From Prauserella cavernicola (GTDB taxonomy: Bacteria > Actinomycetota > Actinomycetes > Mycobacteriales > Pseudonocardiaceae): a stretch of DNA of 64,000 nucleotides. This document shows, piece after piece, positions 1 through 8,609 of this stretch. Position numbers and translations under genes: made by a program. Position 1 is the stretch's first letter. Every line of letters begins with the position of its first letter. The DNA is taken from NCBI RefSeq assembly GCF_016595675.1, contig NZ_JAENJH010000002.1, forward strand, positions 434,001 to 498,000, read 5' to 3'. Below the pieces are notes generated by a model. It had not been told where the DNA came from, did no database searches, and saw nothing but the letters and a program-made list of their open reading frames with translations.

Positions 1-49
1 CCGCGGCGGCCAAGGCCAGGTGCGAGACGTCAACGCGCTTGTCGGTCAT
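1..49 (-). CDS. 5' end of an unidentified gene, cut by the window edge
   Basis: An ATG at 49-47 on the minus strand follows a GGGAGG ribosome binding site about five bases upstream and opens a frame reading MTDKRVDVSHLALAAA up to the window edge. Only 16 codons are visible, so no family can be named. It lies downstream of and in the same direction as the pheA/phosphatase pair, separated by 112 bp in which I see no other gene. Confidence 0.45.
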   Translation of the reverse strand, partial: MTDKRVDVSHLALAAA

Positions 50-161
50 GAGTGCCTCCCTTGCGTCGTGACTACCCGAGAGACGTGTAGACCACACGGA
101 GGGTTGCGTGAATTGCTCACCCAAAAGCGCGAAAGTACGTCAAAATTCGCCCGTACGGGGA

Positions 162-785
162 TCAAGAACCCATCGGCACACCGGCCCAGTCGAGACAATG
201 CCAGCCGCCGTCGTCCCTGGTCTCCAGGCGGACGATGCCGGTGTTGGGCAGCAGACCCTGATCGGCGACGGCGGGGTCCACGTTGCTCGCGAGCCACTCG
301 GCGCCGAGCCGGATGGCGCCGCCGTGGCTGACCACGACCACCACCCCGTCGGCGTCCACGTCGACGTGCTTGGCGCGCAGGTCACCGATCGCGGTCAGGT
401 AGCGCTCGTGCACCTGCCTGCCGCTCTCGCCGCCGGGCAGCGCGAGGTCCAGCTCACCGCGGGTCCACGGGCCGACGGTGCCGAAGTAGGTGTCCATCGC
501 CTCGCTGTCGGAGCGGTCCTCGAGGTCGCCGACGAAGATCTCCTGGACGCCCTCCACGACCTGCACGTCGAAGGCCAGCGACGCCGCCAGCGGCGCGGCG
601 GTCTGCTGGGCTCGGGTCGCCTGCGACGCGTAGACCGCGGCGACGGACTCGCCCGCGAGCGTGTCGACCAGCTGCTCGGCCTGCCTGCGGCCCAGGTCCG
701 TCAGCGGAGGGCCTGGAAGCGCGGTGTTGAGCGCTTTGAGCACGTTCGCCTCGCTCTGCGCATGTCTGACCAGGTACAACCTCAC
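162..785 (-). CDS. Histidine phosphatase family protein (phosphoglycerate mutase-like)
   Basis: A 207-residue protein with the phosphohistidine RHG-type motif at the extreme N-terminus (VRLYLVRHAQSEAN; catalytic His at residue 8) and the second catalytic His in VSHGGAIR near residue 160. The length fits a single-domain histidine phosphatase; the substrate cannot be read from sequence. I chose the GTG at 785-783 because it overlaps the pheA stop codon (GTGA), indicating translational coupling, and places the RHG motif at the expected distance from the start. It is the second gene of a two-gene operon with pheA, a pairing commonly seen in actinomycetes. Confidence 0.85.
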   Translation of the reverse strand: MRLYLVRHAQSEANVLKALNTALPGPPLTDLGRRQAEQLVDTLAGESVAAVYASQATRAQQTAAPLAASLAFDVQVVEGVQEIFVGDLEDRSDSEAMDTYFGTVGPWTRGELDLALPGGESGRQVHERYLTAIGDLRAKHVDVDADGVVVVVSHGGAIRLGAEWLASNVDPAVADQGLLPNTGIVRLETRDDGGWHCLDWAGVPMGS

Positions 786-1690
786 GCGAGCTCTCCCTTC
801 CGCACCGCGTCCACCCACGCGTCGGCGTTGCCGAAATCGTCGTTGGCGGCGCCCGGCTCGATCGTCGCCTGCACACCGTCGGCCCGGGGGTGGGAGCCGA
901 GGAAGCGCACGTTGTTGCACCGCCTGCGCAGCGCCGCGAGGGCGGCGCCGATCCGCGGCTCGGCGACGTGGCCCTCGAAGTCGATGAAGAACCGGTACAG
1001 GCCGAAGTTGCCCTTGATCGGGCGCGCGTCGAGCCTGGTCAGGTTGATGCCGCGCGTGGCGAGCTCGGCGAGCAGCTCGGCGAGCGCACCGGTGCGGTTG
1101 GCCGCGGCCGCGACGATCGACGTGCGGTCGGACCCGGTCGGCTCCGGCAGCACCCCCGGCGGCCTGAGCAGCAGGAACCGGGTGCGCGCGTCGGGCACGT
1201 CGGCGACCTCGGTGGCCAGCACCCGCAGCGGGTAGTGCTCGACGGCGACGGGCGCGGTGACGGCGGCGTCGTACTCGCCACGCTGCACCGCCACCGCCGC
1301 GGCGGCCGTTGACGACGAGACGACGGCCCTGGCCTCGGGCAGGTTGTGCTCCAGCCACCACCGCACCTGCGCGAGCGCGTGCGGGTGGCTCGCCACCGTG
1401 CGCACCGTCTCGACGTCGTCGCGCGTGAGGACGGTGAAATGCACGGGCAGCAGCGCCTCGGCGACGGCGACGAGCGGCGACTCCTCGGCGAGCCCGTCGA
1501 GGGTGGCCGACACCGGGCCCTCGACGGAGTTCTCGACCGGGACGCACGCGGCGTCGGCCTCGCCCCTGCGGACGCTGGTGAGAGCGGAGGAGATCGTCTC
1601 GACGGGCACCAGTTCGTCGGCGCCCGCGAGGCTGCGAGCGGCCTGCTCGGTGAAGGTCCCCTGCGGTCCGAAATAGGCGATGCGTGGCAC
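782..1690 (-). CDS. pheA: Prephenate dehydratase
   Basis: A 302-residue monofunctional prephenate dehydratase, converting prephenate to phenylpyruvate in phenylalanine synthesis. The N-terminus MPRIAYFGPQGTFTEQAA is the family signature, and the catalytic domain spans roughly residues 1-180. The C-terminal part (about 195-280) is an ACT domain: GALAELLAELATRGIN is its conserved start and the DARPIK stretch corresponds to the ESRP motif that binds phenylalanine for feedback inhibition. There is no fused chorismate mutase domain. It is the first gene of an operon with the histidine phosphatase, which overlaps its stop by 4 bp. Confidence 0.95.
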   Translation of the reverse strand: MPRIAYFGPQGTFTEQAARSLAGADELVPVETISSALTSVRRGEADAACVPVENSVEGPVSATLDGLAEESPLVAVAEALLPVHFTVLTRDDVETVRTVASHPHALAQVRWWLEHNLPEARAVVSSSTAAAAVAVQRGEYDAAVTAPVAVEHYPLRVLATEVADVPDARTRFLLLRPPGVLPEPTGSDRTSIVAAAANRTGALAELLAELATRGINLTRLDARPIKGNFGLYRFFIDFEGHVAEPRIGAALAALRRRCNNVRFLGSHPRADGVQATIEPGAANDDFGNADAWVDAVRKGELA

Positions 1691-1779
1691 GGCATCAGGC
1701 TACGGCGAGACGAGTTTCACTCGCATAGCCGGTAGGTCGGCCGGTTACCCCGATTGCCGTTTTTTGCCATGCTGTAGAC

Positions 1780-2394
1780 GTGACCGCCGAATCTGGCACC
1801 CACGTCTCGCGCGGCGGGCCGGCCAGCCAAGCCACGCACGGAACCCCTGAGCTGGTGCTGTGCGCGCTCGAACCCGACCTCGTCGCGGCGTGGGAATCCG
1901 TGCGGGACAACGCCGAAGGCCCGGTCAGAGTCCACTCCGGATCGGTCCTGGACGTCGGCGCGCAGGCGGTGGTGAGCCCCGCGAACTCCTACGGCTGGAT
2001 GCGCGGCGGCATCGATGCCCTGTACGCCAAGGCTTTCCCCGGGGTCGAGCAGCACGTGCGCAGCGCGGTGCTCGCCTACCACGGTGGCGAGCTGCCGATC
2101 GGCGAAGCGGTGGTCGTTCCCACCGGCGAGCCGTCGCCGGAATGGCTGATCAGCTCACCGACCATGCGCGAGCCCGGCGAGCAGCTGCCGGAGGACACCG
2201 TGCACCCGTACCTCGCCGCGAGAGCCGTGTTCCTGCTCTGGCGCGACGGCAAGCTGGACAACGGCGCCGAGCTGCGGTTCGTGGTCGACACCATCGCGAT
2301 GCCGGGTCTCGGCACCGGCGTCGGCGGGGTGCCGCCCGAGGTGTGCGCCCGGCAGGTCGCCGCGGCGTGGGACGAGGTCTTCTTCGGTCGCTGA
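1780..2394 (+). CDS. Macro domain-containing protein
   Basis: A 204-residue single-domain protein. The stretch VVSPANSYGWMRGGID (near residues 64-79) is the ADP-ribose-binding loop of macro domains, and GLGTGVGGVP later on is the second conserved glycine-rich loop. Macro domains bind or hydrolyse ADP-ribose derivatives. The first roughly 25 residues are not conserved in character, so the true start could be an internal codon; GTG 1780 is the longest reasonable choice. It is transcribed divergently from pheA with about 90 bp between them. Confidence 0.85.
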   Translation: MTAESGTHVSRGGPASQATHGTPELVLCALEPDLVAAWESVRDNAEGPVRVHSGSVLDVGAQAVVSPANSYGWMRGGIDALYAKAFPGVEQHVRSAVLAYHGGELPIGEAVVVPTGEPSPEWLISSPTMREPGEQLPEDTVHPYLAARAVFLLWRDGKLDNGAELRFVVDTIAMPGLGTGVGGVPPEVCARQVAAAWDEVFFGR

Positions 2395-2516
2395 GCTGGC
2401 CGGTTCACTCTGACGTGCAGAACGTCACAGCCCGTTGAACGCCGGTACGCCCTAACGTTAGATCTGCGTTACGCACATGTACGGCGCCGGCCCATCGACG
2501 GGCGAGGAGTGAGCGA

Positions 2517-3449
2517 ATGCCACGAGTCCGTGAGCTGAGCCCCTATGTCGAGTTGCAGCGCAATCAGTGGCGAGAGCTGCGCCGCTCGACTCCCCTGCCG
2601 CTGACCGCGAGCGAGCTGACCAGACTCAGAGGGCTCGGCGAGCAGATCGACCTGACCGAGGTCGCCGAGGTCTACCTGCCGCTGTCCCGCATGATCAACC
2701 TGCAGGTCGCGGCCAGGCAGCGCCTCTACGAAGCCACCACCACGTTCCTCGGCGAGGACACGCGGGGCACGAAGGTCCCGTTCATCATCGGCGTCGCGGG
2801 CAGCGTGGCGGTCGGCAAGTCCACGACGGCGCGCATCCTGCGCACCCTGCTGGCCCGCTGGCCCGACCATCCGCGCGTCGACCTGGTGACCACCGACGGC
2901 TTCCTCTACCCGCGCTCCGAGCTCGTGCGCAGGGGAATCATGCACCGCAAGGGCTTCCCGGAGAGCTACGACCGCAGGGCGCTGCTGCGCTTCGTCACCG
3001 AGGTCAAGTCCGGCGCCGACGAGGTGTTGGCCCCGGTCTACTCGCACCTGGCCTACGACATCCTGCCCGGCGAGGAGCAGGCGGTGCGCAGGCCGGACAT
3101 CCTGATCGTCGAGGGCCTCAACGTGCTGCAGCCGGGCCCCCGGCTCACGGTGTCGGACCTGTTCGACTTCTCGATCTACGTCGACGCGCACACTGCCGAC
3201 ATCGAGCGCTGGTACATCGACCGGTTCCTCGAGCTGCGGCACACGGCGTTCGCCAACCCGGACTCGCACTTCCACCACTTCGCGAGCCTCGACGACGACG
3301 AGGCGCGCGCCGAGGGCAAGCACCTGTGGAAGACGATCAACGAGCCGAACCTGATCGAGAACATCAGGCCGACCAGGCCACGCGCCACGCTGGTGCTGCG
3401 CAAGGACGCAGACCACTCGATCAACCGGGTACGCCTGCGCAAGCTCTGA
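2517..3449 (+). CDS. coaA: Type I pantothenate kinase
   Basis: A 310-residue enzyme that phosphorylates pantothenate in the first committed step of coenzyme A synthesis. The P-loop [13 protein letters not shown] lies near residues 91-103, followed by the family-typical VTTDGFLYP and [11 protein letters not shown] segments; [14 protein letters not shown] near the C-terminus is also characteristic. Length and start match the type I (prokaryotic CoaA) family. The ATG has a GAGGAGTG ribosome binding site. A 10-bp palindrome (CTAACGTTAG, 2452-2461) sits in the upstream gap and could be regulatory, but nothing else supports that. Confidence 0.96.
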   Translation: MPRVRELSPYVELQRNQWRELRRSTPLPLTASELTRLRGLGEQIDLTEVAEVYLPLSRMINLQVAARQRLYEATTTFLGEDTRGTKVPFIIGVAGSVAVGKSTTARILRTLLARWPDHPRVDLVTTDGFLYPRSELVRRGIMHRKGFPESYDRRALLRFVTEVKSGADEVLAPVYSHLAYDILPGEEQAVRRPDILIVEGLNVLQPGPRLTVSDLFDFSIYVDAHTADIERWYIDRFLELRHTAFANPDSHFHHFASLDDDEARAEGKHLWKTINEPNLIENIRPTRPRATLVLRKDADHSINRVRLRKL

Positions 3450-3522
3450 CCTGCTACTCAGCGTGGGTGTGCTCCCACACACCTCCCCCGTCTGCACCCT
3501 GGAAATCCGTCCGAATCCGGCG

Positions 3523-6162
3523 ATGATGTTCGGCGTGGGCACCGGGCCGCGTGGACTTCTCGTGCGCGCCCTTGGGCAAGCGTGGGTACAGCGCGGCAGC
3601 GCAAGGGAGGCGCTACCCGATCCTGCCCTGCGCAGCCTGCTCGCGGCGCTGGCGGTGCGAGCGAACGAGCCGGTGCCGCAGGCCGACCTGATCGCCGCCG
3701 TGTGGGGCCCTCGGCCGCACACGAGTGCGGAGGACGCGCTCGGCACCCGCGTCTCGCGGCTGCGCTCGCTGCTCGAACCGGCGGCGGAGGTGGCGTGGGA
3801 GGGCACCGGTTACGTCCTGCGGGTGGACCCGGGGCGCATCGACGCCGTCCGCTTCGAGCGGCTGGTGACCAGGGCGGCCGCGGCGAGCGCGCCCCGCGAC
3901 GCCGTGCGGCTGGCCGACCGGGCTCTGGCGCTCTGGAGCGGGCCGGTGGCCTTCCCCGAGCTGCGCCCCGGCGGCCGCCGGCATCCGGAGTCGCTACGGC
4001 TGGGCGAGCTCCGCTGGCGCGCCGTCGAGCTGCTCGCTCGCGGGGAGCTGGCACTCGGCCAGGCGGGTGAGGCCGCCGACCGACTGCTCGAGGTGGTGGC
4101 GGTGGAGCCGTTCAGGGAGCGGCTGTGCGCGCTGGCGCTGACCGCGCTGCACCGAGCGGGCCGTAGCGCCGAGGCGGTGGAGACCTTCCGCCAGGTCAGG
4201 GCGCGGCTGGACGCCGAGCTGGGCGTCGACCCGTCGGTGGAGCTGCGCGAGGCCTACCGGGCGGTCACGGGAGAGCCACCGGAGCGACTCACCCGCCGGT
4301 GGCCGGTGCGCGCCGCGAGACGCCCTCCACCGACCACGCTGCTCGGTAGGGACAGCGAGCAGGCACGGCTGACGGCGCTGGTGGGTCGCGAGCGCCTGAT
4401 CACCGTCACGGGCGGGGGCGGTGCCGGCAAGACGCGCCTGGTGCTCGAAACGCTGGCCACGCTGGACACCCAGGCGCCCACCGTGGAGCTGGCGGCGCTG
4501 GCGGGCGACGAGGTGCCGCTCGCCGTCGCCGCGGCGCTCGGTGTGCACGCCCACGGCTCGGCCGACGAGACGCTCGACGCCGTCGCGGACCACCTGAGCG
4601 GGCAACGCCTGCTGCTGGTGCTCGACAACTGCGAACACGTGCTCACCGAGGTCAGGTCGCTGGCCAAGCGGGTGCTGCCGAGCTGTCCCTCCGTCACCCT
4701 GCTCGCCACCAGCCGCGTACCGCTCGGCGTCGGCGGCGAACGGGTGCTGCCACTGGCTCCGCTGCCCGCCGATCCGCACGGCGAGCCTCTGACCTCGCTC
4801 AGCGGTGCGCTCTTCCTCGCCAGGGCACGCAGGGTGCGGCCACAGTTCGTGATCACGCCCGAGCAGACCGGGCTCCTACGCGGCGCGCTGCTGACGATGG
4901 ACTGCCTGCCGCTGAACCTCGAGCTCGCCGCGTCGCGGGCCGCCGTCGAGGGCGTCGCCGAGCTCGAGGGACTGCCGCGAGACGTCGTCGAATGGGCCTT
5001 CGACCGGCTCGATCCGGCCGACCGCGACCTGCTCGCCTCGCTCACGGTCTTCCGGGGCGAGTTCGACCTCGGCGCCGCGGACGAGGTGGCCGACGCGGGT
5101 GGCGCGATCGCCGCCGGCATCACGCGGCTCGCGGAACTGTCGCTGCTGACGGTCGAGGACGCGGCGCTGGCCAGGTTCCGGGTGCCCGAGCTGGTGCGCC
5201 AGGTCGCCGCCCGCCACCTCACGACCACGCCGCAGGAGCACAAGACTCGCGACCGGCACGCGCGGTGGTGTCTCGACCTCGCCACCGCGGCGGCGGCCGA
5301 CGCCACCGGCGAACACGACCTGGCGGCCGCCGAACGGTTGCGGCGCAACGCCTCCGACCTCACCGGCGCGCTGCGCTGGGCCGTCGGCGAGGATCAGGGC
5401 CTCGCCGCCGAGCTCGCGGGCAGACTCGGGTTGCTGTCGCCGTACCGGTCCGAAGTGGACTTCCTCGCGTGGCAGCTGCGGCTCGGGGACTCGGAGCACC
5501 CGCTCGCCGTGGGAGCCGCGGCGCGGGCCGCCGTGCGCTACGGCGATCTCGCGACGGCGCGACGGCTCGCGGAGCGCGCGGCCGGGCTGGCGACCACGGC
5601 GGAACAGCGCTACCTCGCCCTGCACACCCTGGCGCTCAGCTCGCCCGACGTGGAGAGCTCCCGCCTGGCCTGCCACGAACTGCTGGGGTTGAGCGAACTT
5701 GCCGCCGCACACCTGGCCGACGGGTGGGGCGTACTCGCGTTGCTCGATCGCGGCGACGGCGGCACGGCGGCCGGGGCCACGCACACGCTGGCCGTCTCGT
5801 CGGCGCACCGCGCTTATGCGTCCTATGTGGACGGCATGGTGCGGCTCGCGCGCGACCCCGAGGACGGGGTGGCCGCGTTGGGCCGCGCGCGGACGCTCGC
5901 ACAGCTGGCGGGAGCCGAGCTGATCGACGGCGCCGCCACGTCCGCGCAGGCCGGGGCACTGCTGCGCCTCGGCAGGCTGCCCGAGGCCGCGAAGTTGCTG
6001 ACGCACTCGCTCGAACACTGGCAGCGGGTGCGCGCACCCGCCCAGCTGGAGGCGACGACCAGGCAGGCGAGCGAACTGCTCGCGGCCCTCGGCGCGGGCG
6101 AGGTGCCCGGGCCCGCCGCACTTTCGACACTCGGCGCCGTCCACGGCACACTCGCACGATGA
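3523..6162 (+). CDS. AfsR/SARP-type transcriptional regulator with BTAD and NB-ARC ATPase domains
   Basis: About 879 residues. An N-terminal OmpR-like winged helix (about 1-95) is followed by a bacterial transcriptional activator domain (about 100-250, ending ELGVDPSVELREAYRAV). Next comes an AP-ATPase/NB-ARC module with Walker A TVTGGGGAGKTRLV and Walker B LLLVLDNCEHVL, then an alpha-helical C-terminus. AfsR-like proteins couple nucleotide binding to activation of secondary metabolism or development genes; no target can be inferred here. I prefer ATG 3523 because MFGVGTGP aligns with the usual SARP start; an in-frame GTG lies at 3463, 13 bp after coaA. The last codon overlaps the next gene's ATG. 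Confidence 0.88.
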   Translation: MMFGVGTGPRGLLVRALGQAWVQRGSAREALPDPALRSLLAALAVRANEPVPQADLIAAVWGPRPHTSAEDALGTRVSRLRSLLEPAAEVAWEGTGYVLRVDPGRIDAVRFERLVTRAAAASAPRDAVRLADRALALWSGPVAFPELRPGGRRHPESLRLGELRWRAVELLARGELALGQAGEAADRLLEVVAVEPFRERLCALALTALHRAGRSAEAVETFRQVRARLDAELGVDPSVELREAYRAVTGEPPERLTRRWPVRAARRPPPTTLLGRDSEQARLTALVGRERLITVTGGGGAGKTRLVLETLATLDTQAPTVELAALAGDEVPLAVAAALGVHAHGSADETLDAVADHLSGQRLLLVLDNCEHVLTEVRSLAKRVLPSCPSVTLLATSRVPLGVGGERVLPLAPLPADPHGEPLTSLSGALFLARARRVRPQFVITPEQTGLLRGALLTMDCLPLNLELAASRAAVEGVAELEGLPRDVVEWAFDRLDPADRDLLASLTVFRGEFDLGAADEVADAGGAIAAGITRLAELSLLTVEDAALARFRVPELVRQVAARHLTTTPQEHKTRDRHARWCLDLATAAAADATGEHDLAAAERLRRNASDLTGALRWAVGEDQGLAAELAGRLGLLSPYRSEVDFLAWQLRLGDSEHPLAVGAAARAAVRYGDLATARRLAERAAGLATTAEQRYLALHTLALSSPDVESSRLACHELLGLSELAAAHLADGWGVLALLDRGDGGTAAGATHTLAVSSAHRAYASYVDGMVRLARDPEDGVAALGRARTLAQLAGAELIDGAATSAQAGALLRLGRLPEAAKLLTHSLEHWQRVRAPAQLEATTRQASELLAALGAGEVPGPAALSTLGAVHGTLAR

Positions 6163-6962
6163 CCGTGCGCCGCCGGGTGTTGATCTGGGTCGCGGTGATC
6201 GTCACCATCGTGGCTGTGGTGTTCAGCGCGGCCTTCGCCTTCCAGCGCAAGCTGATCTACCTGCCCACGGGCGGGCCGCTGCCGCCTGCCGCCGAGGTGC
6301 TGCCCTCCGGCCAGGACGTCACTCTCAGCACCGACGACGGGCTGCGGCTTTCCGCCTGGTACTTCCCCGTCGAGGATGCGCGCGCAAAGGTGCTGGTCGC
6401 GCCGGGCAACGCGGGCAACCGCTCCCACCGCGTGCCGCTCGCGCGGGCGCTCACGCAACGCGGGCTGTCGGTGCTGCTGCTCGACTACCGCGGGTTCGGC
6501 GACAACCCGGGATCACCGAGCGAGGACGGGCTGGCGCTCGACGTGCGAGCGGCCAGGGACTTCCTGGTGGAGCGGGAACCGAACAGGTTGCTCTACGTGG
6601 GCGAGAGCCTCGGCGCCGCCGTCGTCACCGAACTCGCCACCGAACACCCGCCGGACGGTCTGGTGCTGCGCTCGCCGTTCACCGAACTCGCGGCGGTGGG
6701 CAAACGGCACTACCCGTTCCTGCCGGTGGGCCTGCTGCTGCGCGACCGCTTCCCCGTCAGCGAGTACGCCGGGCGGCTGAGCATCCCGGTCACGGTCGTC
6801 TACGGCACGGAGGACTCCATCGTGCCCGCCGAGCAGAGCCGCGAGGTGGCCGACGCGGCCAGCGCCGAGGCCGTCGCCGTGACCGGCGCCGACCACAACG
6901 ACCCGGTGCTGCTCGACGGTGCCCAGCTCATCGACGCCGTCTCCGACCTGGCCACACGCTGA
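6159..6962 (+). CDS. Membrane-anchored alpha/beta hydrolase (BEM46-like)
   Basis: A 267-residue protein with an N-terminal hydrophobic segment (about residues 8-28) that acts as a signal anchor, then an alpha/beta hydrolase domain. The nucleophile elbow is GESLGA (Ser near residue 150), the acid is the Asp in YGTEDSIVP and the catalytic His is in TGADHNDP. The oxyanion region RGFGDNPG matches BEM46/DUF-type serine hydrolases. Its ATG overlaps the stop of the AfsR-like regulator (ATGA), so the two are co-translated. The substrate is unknown. Confidence 0.88.
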   Translation: MTVRRRVLIWVAVIVTIVAVVFSAAFAFQRKLIYLPTGGPLPPAAEVLPSGQDVTLSTDDGLRLSAWYFPVEDARAKVLVAPGNAGNRSHRVPLARALTQRGLSVLLLDYRGFGDNPGSPSEDGLALDVRAARDFLVEREPNRLLYVGESLGAAVVTELATEHPPDGLVLRSPFTELAAVGKRHYPFLPVGLLLRDRFPVSEYAGRLSIPVTVVYGTEDSIVPAEQSREVADAASAEAVAVTGADHNDPVLLDGAQLIDAVSDLATR

Positions 6963-7086
6963 GCGGCGTCTCGGCCGATCGGCCGATCCGGCCGTCGGAG
7001 CGACAACCGCTTGGCCGATAGCACAACTTCCCCCGCGCGGTGATCCTGGTGAGTAAGAAAGAAACCAGCAAACGGGGGAGGCACCG

Positions 7087-7242
7087 ATGTTCTCGATCAT
7101 CCTGACCTGGGTGGGTGCGATGCTCGGAGTCGCGGTACTGCTGGCCATGGCCTGCGGGTCGTTCGTTCTCGACTTCGACGACGCCCGCAGCGAACGGCGC
7201 AGCAAGGCCGATGTCCGCAAGCAGGCCACGCCCACTACCTGA
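7087..7242 (+). CDS. Small single-pass membrane protein
   Basis: A 51-residue frame with a strong GGGGGAG ribosome binding site seven bases before ATG 7087. It has one N-terminal transmembrane helix (about residues 3-25, rich in Leu/Val/Ala) followed by a charged tail (DDARSERRSKADVRK). No family is recognised. The upstream 120 bp have their own promoter-like space, so it is probably expressed alone. Support comes from the ribosome binding site, membrane composition and lack of an overlapping gene. Confidence 0.65.
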   Translation: MFSIILTWVGAMLGVAVLLAMACGSFVLDFDDARSERRSKADVRKQATPTT

Positions 7243-7259
7243 CGTTCACCGCCCGGCGG

Positions 7260-8609
7260 TCACTGCCTGACCGCTTTGGGCAACGCGATCCGCGCCTTGC
7301 GGATCTCTTCTATCAGGCGCGTCTTGCGCCGGTGCGTCTCGACGAGCTCGCCGAGATAGGCACCGAACTCCTCAGCGGTTCCGGCTCGTTTGTGCAACGT
7401 GCGCAGCCTGCGCAGGTGCACGGCGGCCCTGGCGTAGTGCTGAGCGTCCTTCTGGCCGATCAGGTCCTCGACGTGACGGCGGTACACCGGGATCACCACT
7501 GCGGGCGGATGTTCACCCGCGAGTTTCCACGCTTCGTCGCCGCGATCGCCGGTGAGCAGCGCGTCCACGGCCTCGCTCGGTTTCGGCTCGTCGGGTTCGG
7601 GTTCCGGCTCCGGTTCGGGCTGGACTTCCGGCTCTGGCTCGGGCTGGACTTCCGGCTCTGGCTCGGGCTGGACTTCCGGCTCTGGCTCGGGCTGGACTTC
7701 CGGCTCTGGCTCGGACTGGGCCACCGGCGCGGGTTCCGGCTCGGGCTGTGGCTCTGGTTCCGGCTCCGGCTCCGGTGCCGGCTCCGGCTGGGGCCCGGGT
7801 TCCTGCGCCCGGCGAGCACGTTCCAGCGCGGCGACGAGCGGTCCCCTGCGGCCGCCGTTGCCGTTGCTGAGCGCCTTCGCCGCGTAGGCGATGGCCTCGC
7901 TGTGCCTGCCAGCGGCACGCAGCACCCTGACGATCTTGAGGCTCACGTCGAGCCTGGGCAGCTGGTCCGACAGCATCCGGACCACGGTGTCGACGTCACC
8001 CGTGACCTCCGCGTGCTCCTGACCGAGCCGTTGCGCGGTGCGGGCGCGGACGGCGTCGGCGTCCGGCTCGGCCAGGATTCCATCCACTGTGGACCTCACC
8101 CGGGCGAGTCCCCTGTCCCCCAACGCTTCAGCGAACGGAGTCAGCGGGATGTCGGGCCAGCCGGGACGTTCGAAGGCCAGTCGCAACAGCCACTCGGCGA
8201 GCTGCCCTGGCCGCGGCGGGTGTGCCGCGCAGGCCCGCGCGTACAGCGACACCGCGCGCTCCAGCTGCTCGGCCGCGGCACCGCTGGGCTCGTCCACCTC
8301 GCCCAGTGCCGTGGTGATCTTGTCAACAGCCCTGCGCGCCAGCGGCGCCACGTCGGCCTGCGTCCCCGCGTCGAGCAGCCGCTGCAGCGTGTCCAGCACC
8401 GAGGCGACCTGCACCGACTCGGCGGCGGGCGCCGCGTCGTCGAGCAGGTCGCTGGCCTGGGCGAGCTCGCCGTTCTCGGACCCCTCCGCGCGGGCGAGCA
8501 GCCGCCTGCCGAAATCGGGGTCTCGTTCGGCCTGCGCGCACAACAGATCGGCCAGCACCGCCACGTCGAGCGAACGGAGGTACGTGCGCAGGTCCGATTG
8601 GCGGGTCAC
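7260..8609 (-). CDS. Helical protein with a Pro-Glu repeat hinge, function unknown
   Basis: A 449-residue protein without a recognised catalytic domain. Residues 1-265 are Ala/Leu/Arg-rich and look like stacked helices of the kind found in SWIM-finger-associated proteins. Residues about 270-350 are a low-complexity linker of Pro-Glu repeats, including four copies of PEPEPEVQ; the last 100 residues are helical again. The GTG start overlaps the stop of the upstream helicase-like gene by 4 bp (GTGA), so the two products are probably made together and may act together. I cannot assign a function. Confidence 0.7.
   Translation of the reverse strand: MTRQSDLRTYLRSLDVAVLADLLCAQAERDPDFGRRLLARAEGSENGELAQASDLLDDAAPAAESVQVASVLDTLQRLLDAGTQADVAPLARRAVDKITTALGEVDEPSGAAAEQLERAVSLYARACAAHPPRPGQLAEWLLRLAFERPGWPDIPLTPFAEALGDRGLARVRSTVDGILAEPDADAVRARTAQRLGQEHAEVTGDVDTVVRMLSDQLPRLDVSLKIVRVLRAAGRHSEAIAYAAKALSNGNGGRRGPLVAALERARRAQEPGPQPEPAPEPEPEPEPQPEPEPAPVAQSEPEPEVQPEPEPEVQPEPEPEVQPEPEPEVQPEPEPEPEPDEPKPSEAVDALLTGDRGDEAWKLAGEHPPAVVIPVYRRHVEDLIGQKDAQHYARAAVHLRRLRTLHKRAGTAEEFGAYLGELVETHRRKTRLIEEIRKARIALPKAVRQ
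7617..7712. repeat. Four perfect 24-bp tandem repeats encoding PEPEPEVQ
   Basis: Four contiguous copies of a 24-bp unit beginning GGGCTGGACTTCCGGCTCTG, flanked by degenerate copies, lie inside the minus-strand gene at 7260-8609. Each unit encodes eight residues (Pro-Glu repeats ending Val-Gln). Copy number can change by slippage without shifting the frame. Confidence 0.9.
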